Shown one piece after another: positions 1 to 7,017 of a DNA stretch of 64,000 nt. The DNA comes from DSUN01 sp035527715. Lineage in GTDB: Bacteria > Planctomycetota > PUPC01 > DSUN01. The notes below the pieces were generated by a model. The model was given only the letters and a program-made list of their open reading frames with translations, was not told the DNA's origin and did not search any database. The translations under genes were made by a program, and so were the position numbers. The stretch is taken from the NCBI GenBank assembly GCA_035527715.1, contig DATKZY010000144.1:7444-71443 (forward strand). Reading direction: 5' to 3'. The stretch's first letter is position 1; each line of letters begins with the position of its first letter.

Positions 1-2
1 AC

Positions 3-1241
3 GCCGTCCACTCCATGGGGCCTGGCGCCATCGCGTTCGCCCTCTCCGAGCACTTCCTCCTCACGGGCGACACCGAGTGGCTGAAGGCCCACGCCCCGCG
101 CATGAAGGCCAACGCCGAATGGATACTGCGCCAGCGCCGTCTCCTCGGGCGCAACGTGCCGGGCGGCGACCGCCTCTGGGGCCACGGCCTCCAGCCGGCA
201 CACGTCGTCACCCCCGACAGCCATTGCATGCACATGCAGTTCTACGAGTCCGAGGCCTATTACTGGCTCGCCGTGAAACGCATGGCCGAGCTGCTGGCCC
301 TCCTTGATCCGGCGGAGGGCGCCCAGATGGCCGCCGAGGCCGAGGCATATCGCAAGAGCCTGCTGGCGGCGATTGACCGCTCCATCACCCTCACCCCCGT
401 CGTGGCCGTGCGGGACGGCACCTATCGCTCATTCATCCCCTTCTCCCCCTACGTTCGCGGCTTCGCGGCGGGGGCCTGGGGCTGGCGGAGGTGCCAGGGA
501 CACGTCGGCGCGATCTACTGGGACACCGTGCAGTCGGCCGACCCCCTCATCAGCCCCAGCGGCCTCCTCGCGCCCAGCGACCCGCGCGTCCAGGGCCACC
601 TCGATGTGCTCGAAGACCGCCTGCTGCTGGAGAACACGAAGATACGGGAGCGGAGGCCAGCCTTCGACGCCGAGAAGGACTGGTTCTCACACGCAAGCTG
701 GCAGTACCAGTGCGGGCTGGAGCGCCACGCGAACATCCACATCGCGGCCGATGACCCCCCGAACTTCCTCCGCTCGATGCTGAACCAGTACGCCGTGGAC
801 ATCATGCCTGGCGACTACACGTTCCGCGAGCACACGACCGGCGGGCCGCCGGATAAGCCATACGAGGAGTCCTGCTTCCTCGAACGCCTCCGCATGATGC
901 TCGTGATGGAGGATGCCGGCCGCCTGTGGCTCGCGCGGGCCGTGCCACGGGCATGGCTCGAGCAGGGGAAGAGAATCGCGGTCAGGAACGCGCCGACCCA
1001 CTTCGGGCCGGTGGACTACGAGATCGTCTCGGACGCCGACCGGGGACGGATCGCGGCGACGGTGAGCCTGCCGGCGCGCCGTGCGCCCGAGGCCATCCTG
1101 CTGCGCCTGCGCCATCCCAAGGCTGCACCAATCCGCAGTGTCACCGTCAACGCACAACCGTGGACGGACTTCGACGCCACGCAGGAGACTGTCCGGCTGC
1201 ACGACGCAAGAGGAACGATAAGGGTGGAGGCGCGTTACTGA
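3..1241 (+). CDS. Six-hairpin-type glycoside hydrolase, 5'-truncated by the window edge
   Basis: The reading frame is open from base 3, so the gene begins before the window; the first ATG at 15 is probably internal. The visible ~413 residues look like the second half of an (alpha/alpha)6-barrel glycosidase: alternating amphipathic helices with Trp/Tyr/Glu-rich segments (HMQFYESEAYYW, WFSHASWQYQCGLERHA, YTFREHTTGGPPDKPYEESC), then a C-terminal beta-sandwich tail (residues ~335-408) of the kind that follows such barrels. The exact GH family and the catalytic acids cannot be assigned. It is followed after 45 bp by another carbohydrate-related gene on the same strand, consistent with one polysaccharide-processing cluster. 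Confidence 0.6.
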   Translation, partial: AVHSMGPGAIAFALSEHFLLTGDTEWLKAHAPRMKANAEWILRQRRLLGRNVPGGDRLWGHGLQPAHVVTPDSHCMHMQFYESEAYYWLAVKRMAELLALLDPAEGAQMAAEAEAYRKSLLAAIDRSITLTPVVAVRDGTYRSFIPFSPYVRGFAAGAWGWRRCQGHVGAIYWDTVQSADPLISPSGLLAPSDPRVQGHLDVLEDRLLLENTKIRERRPAFDAEKDWFSHASWQYQCGLERHANIHIAADDPPNFLRSMLNQYAVDIMPGDYTFREHTTGGPPDKPYEESCFLERLRMMLVMEDAGRLWLARAVPRAWLEQGKRIAVRNAPTHFGPVDYEIVSDADRGRIAATVSLPARRAPEAILLRLRHPKAAPIRSVTVNAQPWTDFDATQETVRLHDARGTIRVEARY

Positions 1242-1286
1242 GGCCGGCGGCGGATGGCCAAGGCCGAACGAGAGTGAGGAGGCATC

Positions 1287-2936
1287 ATGCGCCAAGTGCT
1301 ACTGGCCCTTGTCGCTCTCTTGCCCGGTTGCGGGGTTCCGTCGTGGATGCACGTCGCTCGCCCGTCCTGGTTCACGTTGGGCTGCGCCGACACGATGGAG
1401 AAGGTGTTCCGCGATGAGCCGTGGACGCGCGGCCCGGCCGAGAAGCTGGCCATCGAGGCCGCGCGCAACGACGTCGAGGGTATCCAGCTCGTCGTAGCCC
1501 CGACCGGCAAGGATGGCCTCCGCTCCGTCACCGTCGAGGTGACCGACCTGCGGTGCGGCCGCTCGACCATCCCGAAGGCCAGCGTCACCTGGAACGTCGT
1601 CGGCTACGTGAAGACCGAGAAGCCGGCCTACAAAGCGCCCAGGGTCGGCTGGTGGCCCGACCCGCTCCTGCCGGCGACGCCCTTCGACGTGAAGGCCGGC
1701 GAGGTGCAGCCCGTGTGGCTCAGCGTGCGCGTGCCCGACGACGCGAGGCCCGGCCTCTATCGCGGCAAGGTCACCGTCCGCGCCGGCCGGCTGAAGCGCT
1801 CGCTGCCCATCGAGCTTCGCGTGTGGGACTTCGCCATCCCGAAGCAGCAGCACCTGGAGACCTGTTTCCTCCTCCGCCCCGACGAGCTACAGCGGTTCTA
1901 CCGCCTCAAGAGCGTGCCCATCGAGATGTATGAGTCGTGGATGGACTTCTGTCTCGACCGCCGCATCTGTCCCGCGCTCTACGATTGGACGCACCTCGAG
2001 CGGGATCTGGAGCGGCTCGTCGCCCGCCAGCTCGACCGCGGCGGCGCGTGCTTCGGCATCGCCTACGCCTGGCCACGAAAGGGCACGCCCGAGGAACGAG
2101 CGAAGCACAACGAGCCGCAGATCACCGCCATCCGCAAGCTCTACGAGCGCGTGAAGGCCCGCGGCTGGCTGCCCAAGGCCTACGTCTACTGCCACGACGA
2201 GGTCGGCAAGGAGCACTACGACATCGCCCGCGAGCTTTACTCCGCCCTCAAGAAGGCCATGCCCGGCCTCCGCCTGATGCAAACCTTCTACAAGGACAGC
2301 CCGATCCCCGCCCTCGACGACTGCCTCGACATCTGGGCGCCCGTCACCGGCCGCTATCGCAAGGAGGAGTTCCAGGCCCAGCAGGCCAAGGGCGACGAGG
2401 TCTGGTGGTACGTCTGCTGCGGCCCGGGCAAGCCCTACGCCAACCTGATGATCGAGTGGCCGGGCATTGACCACCGCATCCTGCTCTGGCAGACCTGGAA
2501 GCTCGGCGTCACCGGCTTCCTCTACTGGGGCATCAACGTCTTCGCCAGCAACTCGAAGGGCGAGAAGCGCTGGCCCGAGGCCGCCTGGGACCCCGCGACG
2601 TTTGTCAACCAGCAGGGCGGCCGCCACCACGGCGACGGACAACTCCTCTACCCCGGCCCCGACCGCCTGCCCCTCTCTTCAGTGCGCCTGGAGAACTTCC
2701 GCGACGGCCTGGAGGACTACGAATGCCTCTGGCTCCTCCGCGACGCCGTGACGAGGCTCAAGAAGGCGGGGGGCCACGACGCCCTGGTCGCCGAGGCCGA
2801 ACGTGTCCTCGCCATTGACGACGCGGTGGTGAAGGACCTGCGTCAGTTCACCCAGGACCCGCAGGCCCTGCGAGCCGCGCGGGCGGCTCTCGCCGCCCTC
2901 ATCGAGCGCGTTCACGCGGCGCTCGAACGCCGCTGA
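1287..2936 (+). CDS. DUF4091 / GH123-like exported lipoprotein
   Basis: A 549-residue protein with a short lipoprotein signal (VALLPGC, lipid-accepting Cys at residue 15). It has an N-terminal beta-sandwich domain (about residues 30-180) followed by a TIM-barrel-like region typical of DUF4091/GH123 proteins. The segment YVYCHDEVG carries an adjacent Asp-Glu pair (D304-E305); in characterised GH123 N-acetylgalactosaminidases an adjacent Asp/Glu pair does substrate-assisted catalysis, so activity on N-acetylhexosamines is an inference only. The ATG at 1287 is preceded by GAGGAGG. The 3' end overlaps the convergent flavodoxin gene by 38 bp. Confidence 0.75.
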   Translation: MRQVLLALVALLPGCGVPSWMHVARPSWFTLGCADTMEKVFRDEPWTRGPAEKLAIEAARNDVEGIQLVVAPTGKDGLRSVTVEVTDLRCGRSTIPKASVTWNVVGYVKTEKPAYKAPRVGWWPDPLLPATPFDVKAGEVQPVWLSVRVPDDARPGLYRGKVTVRAGRLKRSLPIELRVWDFAIPKQQHLETCFLLRPDELQRFYRLKSVPIEMYESWMDFCLDRRICPALYDWTHLERDLERLVARQLDRGGACFGIAYAWPRKGTPEERAKHNEPQITAIRKLYERVKARGWLPKAYVYCHDEVGKEHYDIARELYSALKKAMPGLRLMQTFYKDSPIPALDDCLDIWAPVTGRYRKEEFQAQQAKGDEVWWYVCCGPGKPYANLMIEWPGIDHRILLWQTWKLGVTGFLYWGINVFASNSKGEKRWPEAAWDPATFVNQQGGRHHGDGQLLYPGPDRLPLSSVRLENFRDGLEDYECLWLLRDAVTRLKKAGGHDALVAEAERVLAIDDAVVKDLRQFTQDPQALRAARAALAALIERVHAALERR

Positions 2937-3483
2937 CGAGGCGTTCGCCGAGGGCCTTCGCGGCGGCCAGGAGGTCGGGGCGGCGGCGGGCGGCGTCGGG
3001 CGGGCCAAGGCGTGGCTCGACCATGAGCTCGACGGGCTCGAACCGCCCGAACCAGCCGAAGTAGGCGGCCAGGCGGCGGGCCATCTCGCGGTAGAACGCG
3101 ATGGTGTCGGCCTCATAGGTCAGGAGAATCGCCGCCGCGCGCTGCCGCTCCTTCTTGCGGGGATCAGAGATGAAGCAGCGGCAGCGGTCGAAGAAGGTCT
3201 TGAGCTGGCCCGAGACGCCATCGAAGTAGACGGGCGAGGAGAAGAGCCACACGTCGGCATCTCGCAGCTTCCCGATGACGGGGGTGAGGCCGTCCTCCTG
3301 CGGGCAGCGGCCCGCGGCGAGGCAGGCGTCGCAGGCCTGGCAGCCGGCGTAGGTGAGTTCGTTCAGGCGCACGAGATCGACGGTGGCGCCCGCGGCCCGC
3401 GCGCCATCGAACGCGGCAGCCAGGAGCGTTTCCGAGTTGCCGCCGCGCCGAGGGCTGCCCGAGATGCCGAGAACCGTAACCAT
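2899..3483 (-). CDS. NADPH-dependent FMN reductase / flavodoxin-fold protein
   Basis: A 194-residue flavodoxin-fold oxidoreductase. The N-terminus has the FMN phosphate loop (GISGSPRRGGNSETLL, residues ~5-20), then a cysteine-rich loop (YAGCQACDACLAAGRC), then the SSPVYFDGVSGQLKTFFDR segment characteristic of the iron-sulfur flavoprotein / multimeric flavodoxin family. The extra cysteines match the compact CxxCxxC arrangement of iron-sulfur flavoproteins, so a cluster is possible. The start at 3483 follows GAGGAG at a good distance; longer in-frame extensions upstream run antisense through the next gene and are not credible. Redox partner unknown. Confidence 0.8.
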   Translation of the reverse strand: MVTVLGISGSPRRGGNSETLLAAAFDGARAAGATVDLVRLNELTYAGCQACDACLAAGRCPQEDGLTPVIGKLRDADVWLFSSPVYFDGVSGQLKTFFDRCRCFISDPRKKERQRAAAILLTYEADTIAFYREMARRLAAYFGWFGRFEPVELMVEPRLGPPDAARRRPDLLAAAKALGERLVSGVRAPRERAR

Positions 3484-3504
3484 CGCGTTCTCCTCGACCG
3501 GGGG

Positions 3505-3533
3505 TTTACTCCCGCCCCCACACAGTGTATCCT
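3505..3533 (+). promoter_or_regulatory. Candidate sigma-70 promoter for the M14 gene
   Basis: TTTACT (3505-3510) and TATCCT (3528-3533) separated by 17 nt, in the divergent gap between the flavodoxin and the carboxypeptidase gene. Motif match only. Confidence 0.4.
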
Positions 3534-3594
3534 TGGGGAGCGTTGGGGCAAGTCGCTTTCCTTCCCTCGTGTGGGAGTGCGGAGGATGACGCCG

Positions 3595-4815
3595 ATGCGC
3601 GCGATGGTGCTCTTCGCCCCTGTGGTCCTGCTTGGAGCGCTGCTCATGGCAAGCCGCCGTCCGGCCGGGGCCGCTGAGCTCGCGGTCGAGGACTTCAAGT
3701 TCGACGGGCCGCTCGGCTCGCAAGGCACAACCATCGAGAAGGTCGGCACGAATCACTTCAAGGTCACCCTCGGCCACGCGCCCAGGCAGAAGGGCTGGAA
3801 TAACAAGCTCCAGTTCCAGATCACCCGCAACGCGAAGGGCAATGCGCTCCGCCTCGATGTCGTCTTCCTCGGCGGCAACGCCTACACCCTCAACGAGTAC
3901 TTCCACTCGTGGTCCCACGACGCCAGGACGTGGCACCCCATCCAGTGGAAGCACAAGTCGAGAGACTCCGCGAAGGGCGACGCGCTGGAGTTCCCCGAGT
4001 TCGCGGAGGACATCGTCTACGTCGGCCACCAGGTGCCCATGTCGTACGAGGACACCGTGGCGATGATCGAGGAGTGGAGGAAGAGCCCGTTCGTGAAGGC
4101 ACACGTCATCGGCCAGTCGCTCGGCAAGCGCGACATCCATCGGGTCGAGATCACCGACCCGAAGAGCCCCCACCCCGAGGCGGCACGCTGGGTCCACTAC
4201 TTTGGGAACCAGCACCCGGGCGAGCACAACGCACAATGGCGCATGGTGGGGATGATCGAGTGGCTTCTGAGCGAGGCGGGGGCCGACTGCCGCCAGCGAA
4301 GCATCTGCCACTTCGTGCTCATGACCAGCCCCGATGCCCCCTCGAAGGGCTGGTATCGCGTCAACGCCCAGGGCGTGGACATGAACCGCTCGTATCGCGC
4401 CGAAGGCGCCGACCCCGAGAAGCAGGCCCACGAGGCCTGCGTCGTGCAGAAGGACCTCGAGAAGCTCATGGCCTCGGCGGCGCCGGTGAGCGACCTGTGG
4501 AGCATGCACACCTGGGGCGGCATCGTCGAGCCGGTCCTCCTCGCCGGCCCCGAGATGGGCGCAAGGCTCGGCCCCTGGACCGGCCTCCGCGACGCCGTCG
4601 AGCGCCACGACCCCAAGAACCTCGTCAAGCCCCTGAAGCTCGATACCAAGCCCAGCCCGACCACCTACTGGACCGAGGGGCCGCACAAGCAGTTCGGCAT
4701 CACCACCGTGCTGTGCGAGGGCGGCGGCGCCATCTACACCAGGGACCGGAACAAAGAGTCCGGCGTGGTCCTCATCCAAGGCATCGCGGAGTACTACAAG
4801 GGCACGCGCAAGTAG
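3595..4815 (+). CDS. Exported M14 zinc carboxypeptidase (cytosolic-carboxypeptidase-like)
   Basis: A 406-residue protein with a signal peptide (about residues 1-27), an N-terminal beta-sandwich domain (~30-140) and an M14 peptidase domain. The zinc ligands are readable: HPGE (H207, E210) and the downstream SMHTWGG (H305). The substrate-binding Asn-Arg pair is in VDMNRSYR (N264, R265), and E375 in VLCEGGG is the best candidate for the catalytic Glu. The beta-sandwich plus M14 order resembles cytosolic carboxypeptidases, but the signal peptide says it is exported. The ATG at 3595 is chosen because GGAGG lies 9 nt upstream; GTG 3571 and ATG 3586 are alternatives. It ends 4 bp from the convergent next gene. 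Confidence 0.8.
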   Translation: MRAMVLFAPVVLLGALLMASRRPAGAAELAVEDFKFDGPLGSQGTTIEKVGTNHFKVTLGHAPRQKGWNNKLQFQITRNAKGNALRLDVVFLGGNAYTLNEYFHSWSHDARTWHPIQWKHKSRDSAKGDALEFPEFAEDIVYVGHQVPMSYEDTVAMIEEWRKSPFVKAHVIGQSLGKRDIHRVEITDPKSPHPEAARWVHYFGNQHPGEHNAQWRMVGMIEWLLSEAGADCRQRSICHFVLMTSPDAPSKGWYRVNAQGVDMNRSYRAEGADPEKQAHEACVVQKDLEKLMASAAPVSDLWSMHTWGGIVEPVLLAGPEMGARLGPWTGLRDAVERHDPKNLVKPLKLDTKPSPTTYWTEGPHKQFGITTVLCEGGGAIYTRDRNKESGVVLIQGIAEYYKGTRK

Positions 4816-4819
4816 CGCG

Positions 4820-5953
4820 TCAAGGGGAGGGGGAGGCCCGGCGCCGCCGGCGGCGGGCCAGTGCGGCCAGGCCAGCCGCCACGAGCAGGGCCGTGGCCGG
4901 CTCGGGGGTGTAGTAGGCGCCCAGGACAGCTTCCGCCAGCTTGTTCTGCGGCGTGTAGGCCGTCGGATCGCTGTCCCCGCTCGGGTACGTGTTCCAGTTC
5001 CACCAGTAGTAGCCATCGAGCCACGAGCAGTCTATCGTCGCCGTGAAGGTAGCCGCATAACAGTCCGCCTGCTCCTGCTGATCCTCGGTCCCTACGATGG
5101 AGGAGTCGTATGGCCACCGGTTAGCGCCGTTGACGCTGCGGTAGCCGATTTCGGTGAACAGCACGTCGTCGGGGTCCTCGGGGGGCAGCGAGAAGAGCCA
5201 GGCTTCGATGGCATTGGCGCGGCCGTTCCAGGCCGTGACCAACTGGTCAAGGGTCGGATCGTCCACGCCGGTCAGCGGAAAATAGGCGTCAATCCCGATA
5301 TAGTCCAGGTCGTCCCACCAGCCGATCGTCTGGTAGTCGTCCCAGTTCGCCGCGTAGGTGAGCCAGCCGGAAGGGAAGTTGGTGCGGGCAAGGGCGATGG
5401 TGCTGCGCCACTGGGCCTCGTTCCACTGGGCGAGCTTGTACTCGCAGCCGATGCAGAAGGCGTCCACCCCCACGCCCGGGAGTGCCGCCCACGTCGTCCA
5501 GCGGTCTATGAACGCCTTGTAGCCATCGCCCGGGACGACACCGAACCAGGCGTCGTCCCCTGGGATGTCGCCGCGCCAGCCGCCGGCCGCCACGTCCACG
5601 ATCGGCTTCAGGAGCACCTTGATGCCGCGGTCGTGAAACTCCTGCACGGCGATCTGCGCGGAGGCCATGGTGGTGCTGTAGTCGGGCCACGGCGCCGTGT
5701 AGTCGGGCGCGATCATCGTCGCGGTAGGGTTGGCCTGGAACTCGAACACGTTCAGGGCCACCCACTGCACGTCGTCCGCCTGCATGTTGGTGACGGATTG
5801 CTTGAACGCGGCATAGACCGCGGGGTTCGTCAGGTCGTTGCCCCAGGGAGTGTACGACATGCCCTGCTGGAGGGGCATGGCGGCGGCCGAGCCGCCCAGC
5901 GACAGCACGAGCGAGCCGAGGAAGGTGGGCACAAGCGTCCGGGTGGCGATCAC
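4820..5953 (-). CDS. GH113-like TIM-barrel protein with PEP-CTERM sorting signal
   Basis: About 377 residues: signal peptide (ending near SAAA), a TIM-barrel glycosidase domain and a C-terminal PEP-CTERM tail (TPEPATALLVAAGLAAL followed by an Arg cluster). Two glutamates sit at the ends of strands 4 and 7 as expected for a clan GH-A retaining enzyme: E171 in IGCEYKL (acid/base) and E268 in LFTEIGYRS (nucleophile), a pattern seen in GH113 beta-mannanase-like proteins. The GTG at 5953 is preferred over the in-frame ATG at 6001 because that ATG overlaps the -10 box of a strong promoter. No exosortase gene is in the window. Likely secreted and anchored; substrate not determined. Confidence 0.75.
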   Translation of the reverse strand: MIATRTLVPTFLGSLVLSLGGSAAAMPLQQGMSYTPWGNDLTNPAVYAAFKQSVTNMQADDVQWVALNVFEFQANPTATMIAPDYTAPWPDYSTTMASAQIAVQEFHDRGIKVLLKPIVDVAAGGWRGDIPGDDAWFGVVPGDGYKAFIDRWTTWAALPGVGVDAFCIGCEYKLAQWNEAQWRSTIALARTNFPSGWLTYAANWDDYQTIGWWDDLDYIGIDAYFPLTGVDDPTLDQLVTAWNGRANAIEAWLFSLPPEDPDDVLFTEIGYRSVNGANRWPYDSSIVGTEDQQEQADCYAATFTATIDCSWLDGYYWWNWNTYPSGDSDPTAYTPQNKLAEAVLGAYYTPEPATALLVAAGLAALARRRRRRASPSP

Positions 5954-5999
5954 ACTCCATCCCCTACACAACGGCCGGTCACTCCCCCCGCCGTCAGCC

Positions 6000-6027
6000 A
6001 TTCTAGCGATCCGAGGAGGCGTGTCAA
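6000..6027 (-). promoter_or_regulatory. Strong sigma-70 promoter of the GH113-like gene
   Basis: On the minus strand TTGACA (6027-6022, perfect), 16-nt spacer, TAGAAT (6005-6000). Transcription would begin near 5993, which rules out the ATG at 6001 as the start codon. Confidence 0.7.
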
Positions 6028-6060
6028 CACTTTCTTGACATCGCCGGGCGATTTCCCCCC

Positions 6061-6089
6061 TTGACGCCCCCGCCCCGCTGCGCTACCAT
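6061..6089 (+). promoter_or_regulatory. Sigma-70 promoter of hisF
   Basis: TTGACG (6061-6066), 17-nt spacer, TACCAT (6084-6089), about 46 bp before the hisF start. Confidence 0.65.
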
Positions 6090-6134
6090 GCCGCCCCAAA
6101 CCAGGAACCCCCGGACCCTCAAGAGGAGCCTCCG

Positions 6135-6890
6135 ATGGAAATGGCCAAAGTGGTCCCGTGTCTGGACATCAAGGACGGCCGCGTGGTCAAGGGCGTGAAG
6201 TTCGTGAATCTGCGCGACGCGCGCGACCCGGCCGAGGCGGCCGCCGCCTACTGCAAACAGGGCGCCGACGAGGTGGTGTTCCTCGACATCGCGGCCACCG
6301 TCGAGAAGCGCAAGACCCGACTCGAATGGGTCAAGAAGGTCGTCAAGGTCGTCACCGTGCCCTTCGCCGTCGGCGGCGGCATCGGCTCGCTCGACGAGAT
6401 GAAGGCGCTCTTCGACCTCGGCGTGTCCAAGGTCTCGATCAACACGGCAGCGGTGCGCAACCCCGACCTCATCGAGGAGGCGGCCGACGCCTTCGGCCCC
6501 GACCGCATCGTCGTGGCCATTGACGCCCAGAAGGGCGAGCACGGCCTCGAAGTCCTCATCTCCGGCGGCGCCCGGAAGGCCGGCATCGAGCTCGTCGAAT
6601 GGGCGCAGCAGGTCGAGGACCTCGGCGCGGGCGAAATCCTCCTGACGAGCAAGGACGCCGATGGCATGCAGGACGGCTTCGACATCCCGATGACCAAGGC
6701 CGTGGCCGACGCCGTGACCATTCCCGTCACGGCCTCGGGCGGCTGCGGCAAGGTCGAGCACATGGCCGCCGCCATCCTCGAGGGCCACGCCACCAACGTC
6801 CTTGCCGCCTCGGTCTTCCACTTCGGCACCCTCACCGTCCGGCAGGTCAAGGAGCACCTCAAGAGTCAGGGGATTCCGGTAAGGCTGTGA
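6135..6890 (+). CDS. hisF: Imidazole glycerol phosphate synthase, cyclase subunit
   Basis: HisF, 251 residues, is the (beta/alpha)8 cyclase subunit of IGP synthase. It uses ammonia from HisH to convert PRFAR into IGP and AICAR in histidine biosynthesis. Both catalytic aspartates are at the canonical positions, D11 (PCLDIKDG) and D130 (VVAIDAQKG). The phosphate-binding segments (FAVGGGIGS, LTSKDADGMQ, VTASGGCG) are also present; family members usually have LTSMDADGT, so the loop varies slightly. The start follows AGAGGAG. No hisH, hisA or other his gene is nearby, so histidine genes are scattered in this genome. A promoter and a 3' hairpin bracket it as a single-gene unit. Confidence 0.95.
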   Translation: MEMAKVVPCLDIKDGRVVKGVKFVNLRDARDPAEAAAAYCKQGADEVVFLDIAATVEKRKTRLEWVKKVVKVVTVPFAVGGGIGSLDEMKALFDLGVSKVSINTAAVRNPDLIEEAADAFGPDRIVVAIDAQKGEHGLEVLISGGARKAGIELVEWAQQVEDLGAGEILLTSKDADGMQDGFDIPMTKAVADAVTIPVTASGGCGKVEHMAAAILEGHATNVLAASVFHFGTLTVRQVKEHLKSQGIPVRL

Positions 6891-6891
6891 C

Positions 6892-7000
6892 ATTCCGTAA
6901 TCCGTAATTCGTAATCCGTAACCGGACACGAAGAAGGGGCCGCACCCCTTCTCTGCCTGGTGTTCTTGTTTCGGATTACGGATTACGCATCACGGATTCC
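6892..7000. repeat. Inverted array of CGTAATCC repeats around a terminator-like hairpin
   Basis: The hisF-GH116 gap holds two blocks of short repeats in opposite orientation: CGTAATCCGTAATTCG-type units at 6895-6920 and their inverted counterparts (GGATTACGGATTACG) at 6971-6998. They can fold into an imperfect stem of about 25 bp. A smaller hairpin (next entry) sits in the loop. Short AT-richer blocks in very GC-rich DNA suggest a dispersed intergenic element rather than coding sequence. Confidence 0.6.
6932..6952 (+). terminator. Hairpin downstream of hisF
   Basis: AGAAGGGG / CCCCTTCT arms with a 5-nt loop, 42 nt after the hisF stop, followed by a T-rich stretch (TGTTCTTGTTT) after about 8 nt. 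Plausible intrinsic terminator. Confidence 0.45.
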
Positions 7001-7017
7001 AGGCACGGAGGTCCTCC

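Noticed and set aside
3484..5016. Upstream extension of the flavodoxin frame
   Set aside because: It runs antisense through the M14 gene; the flavodoxin fold begins exactly at the ATG at 3483 with a good Shine-Dalgarno.
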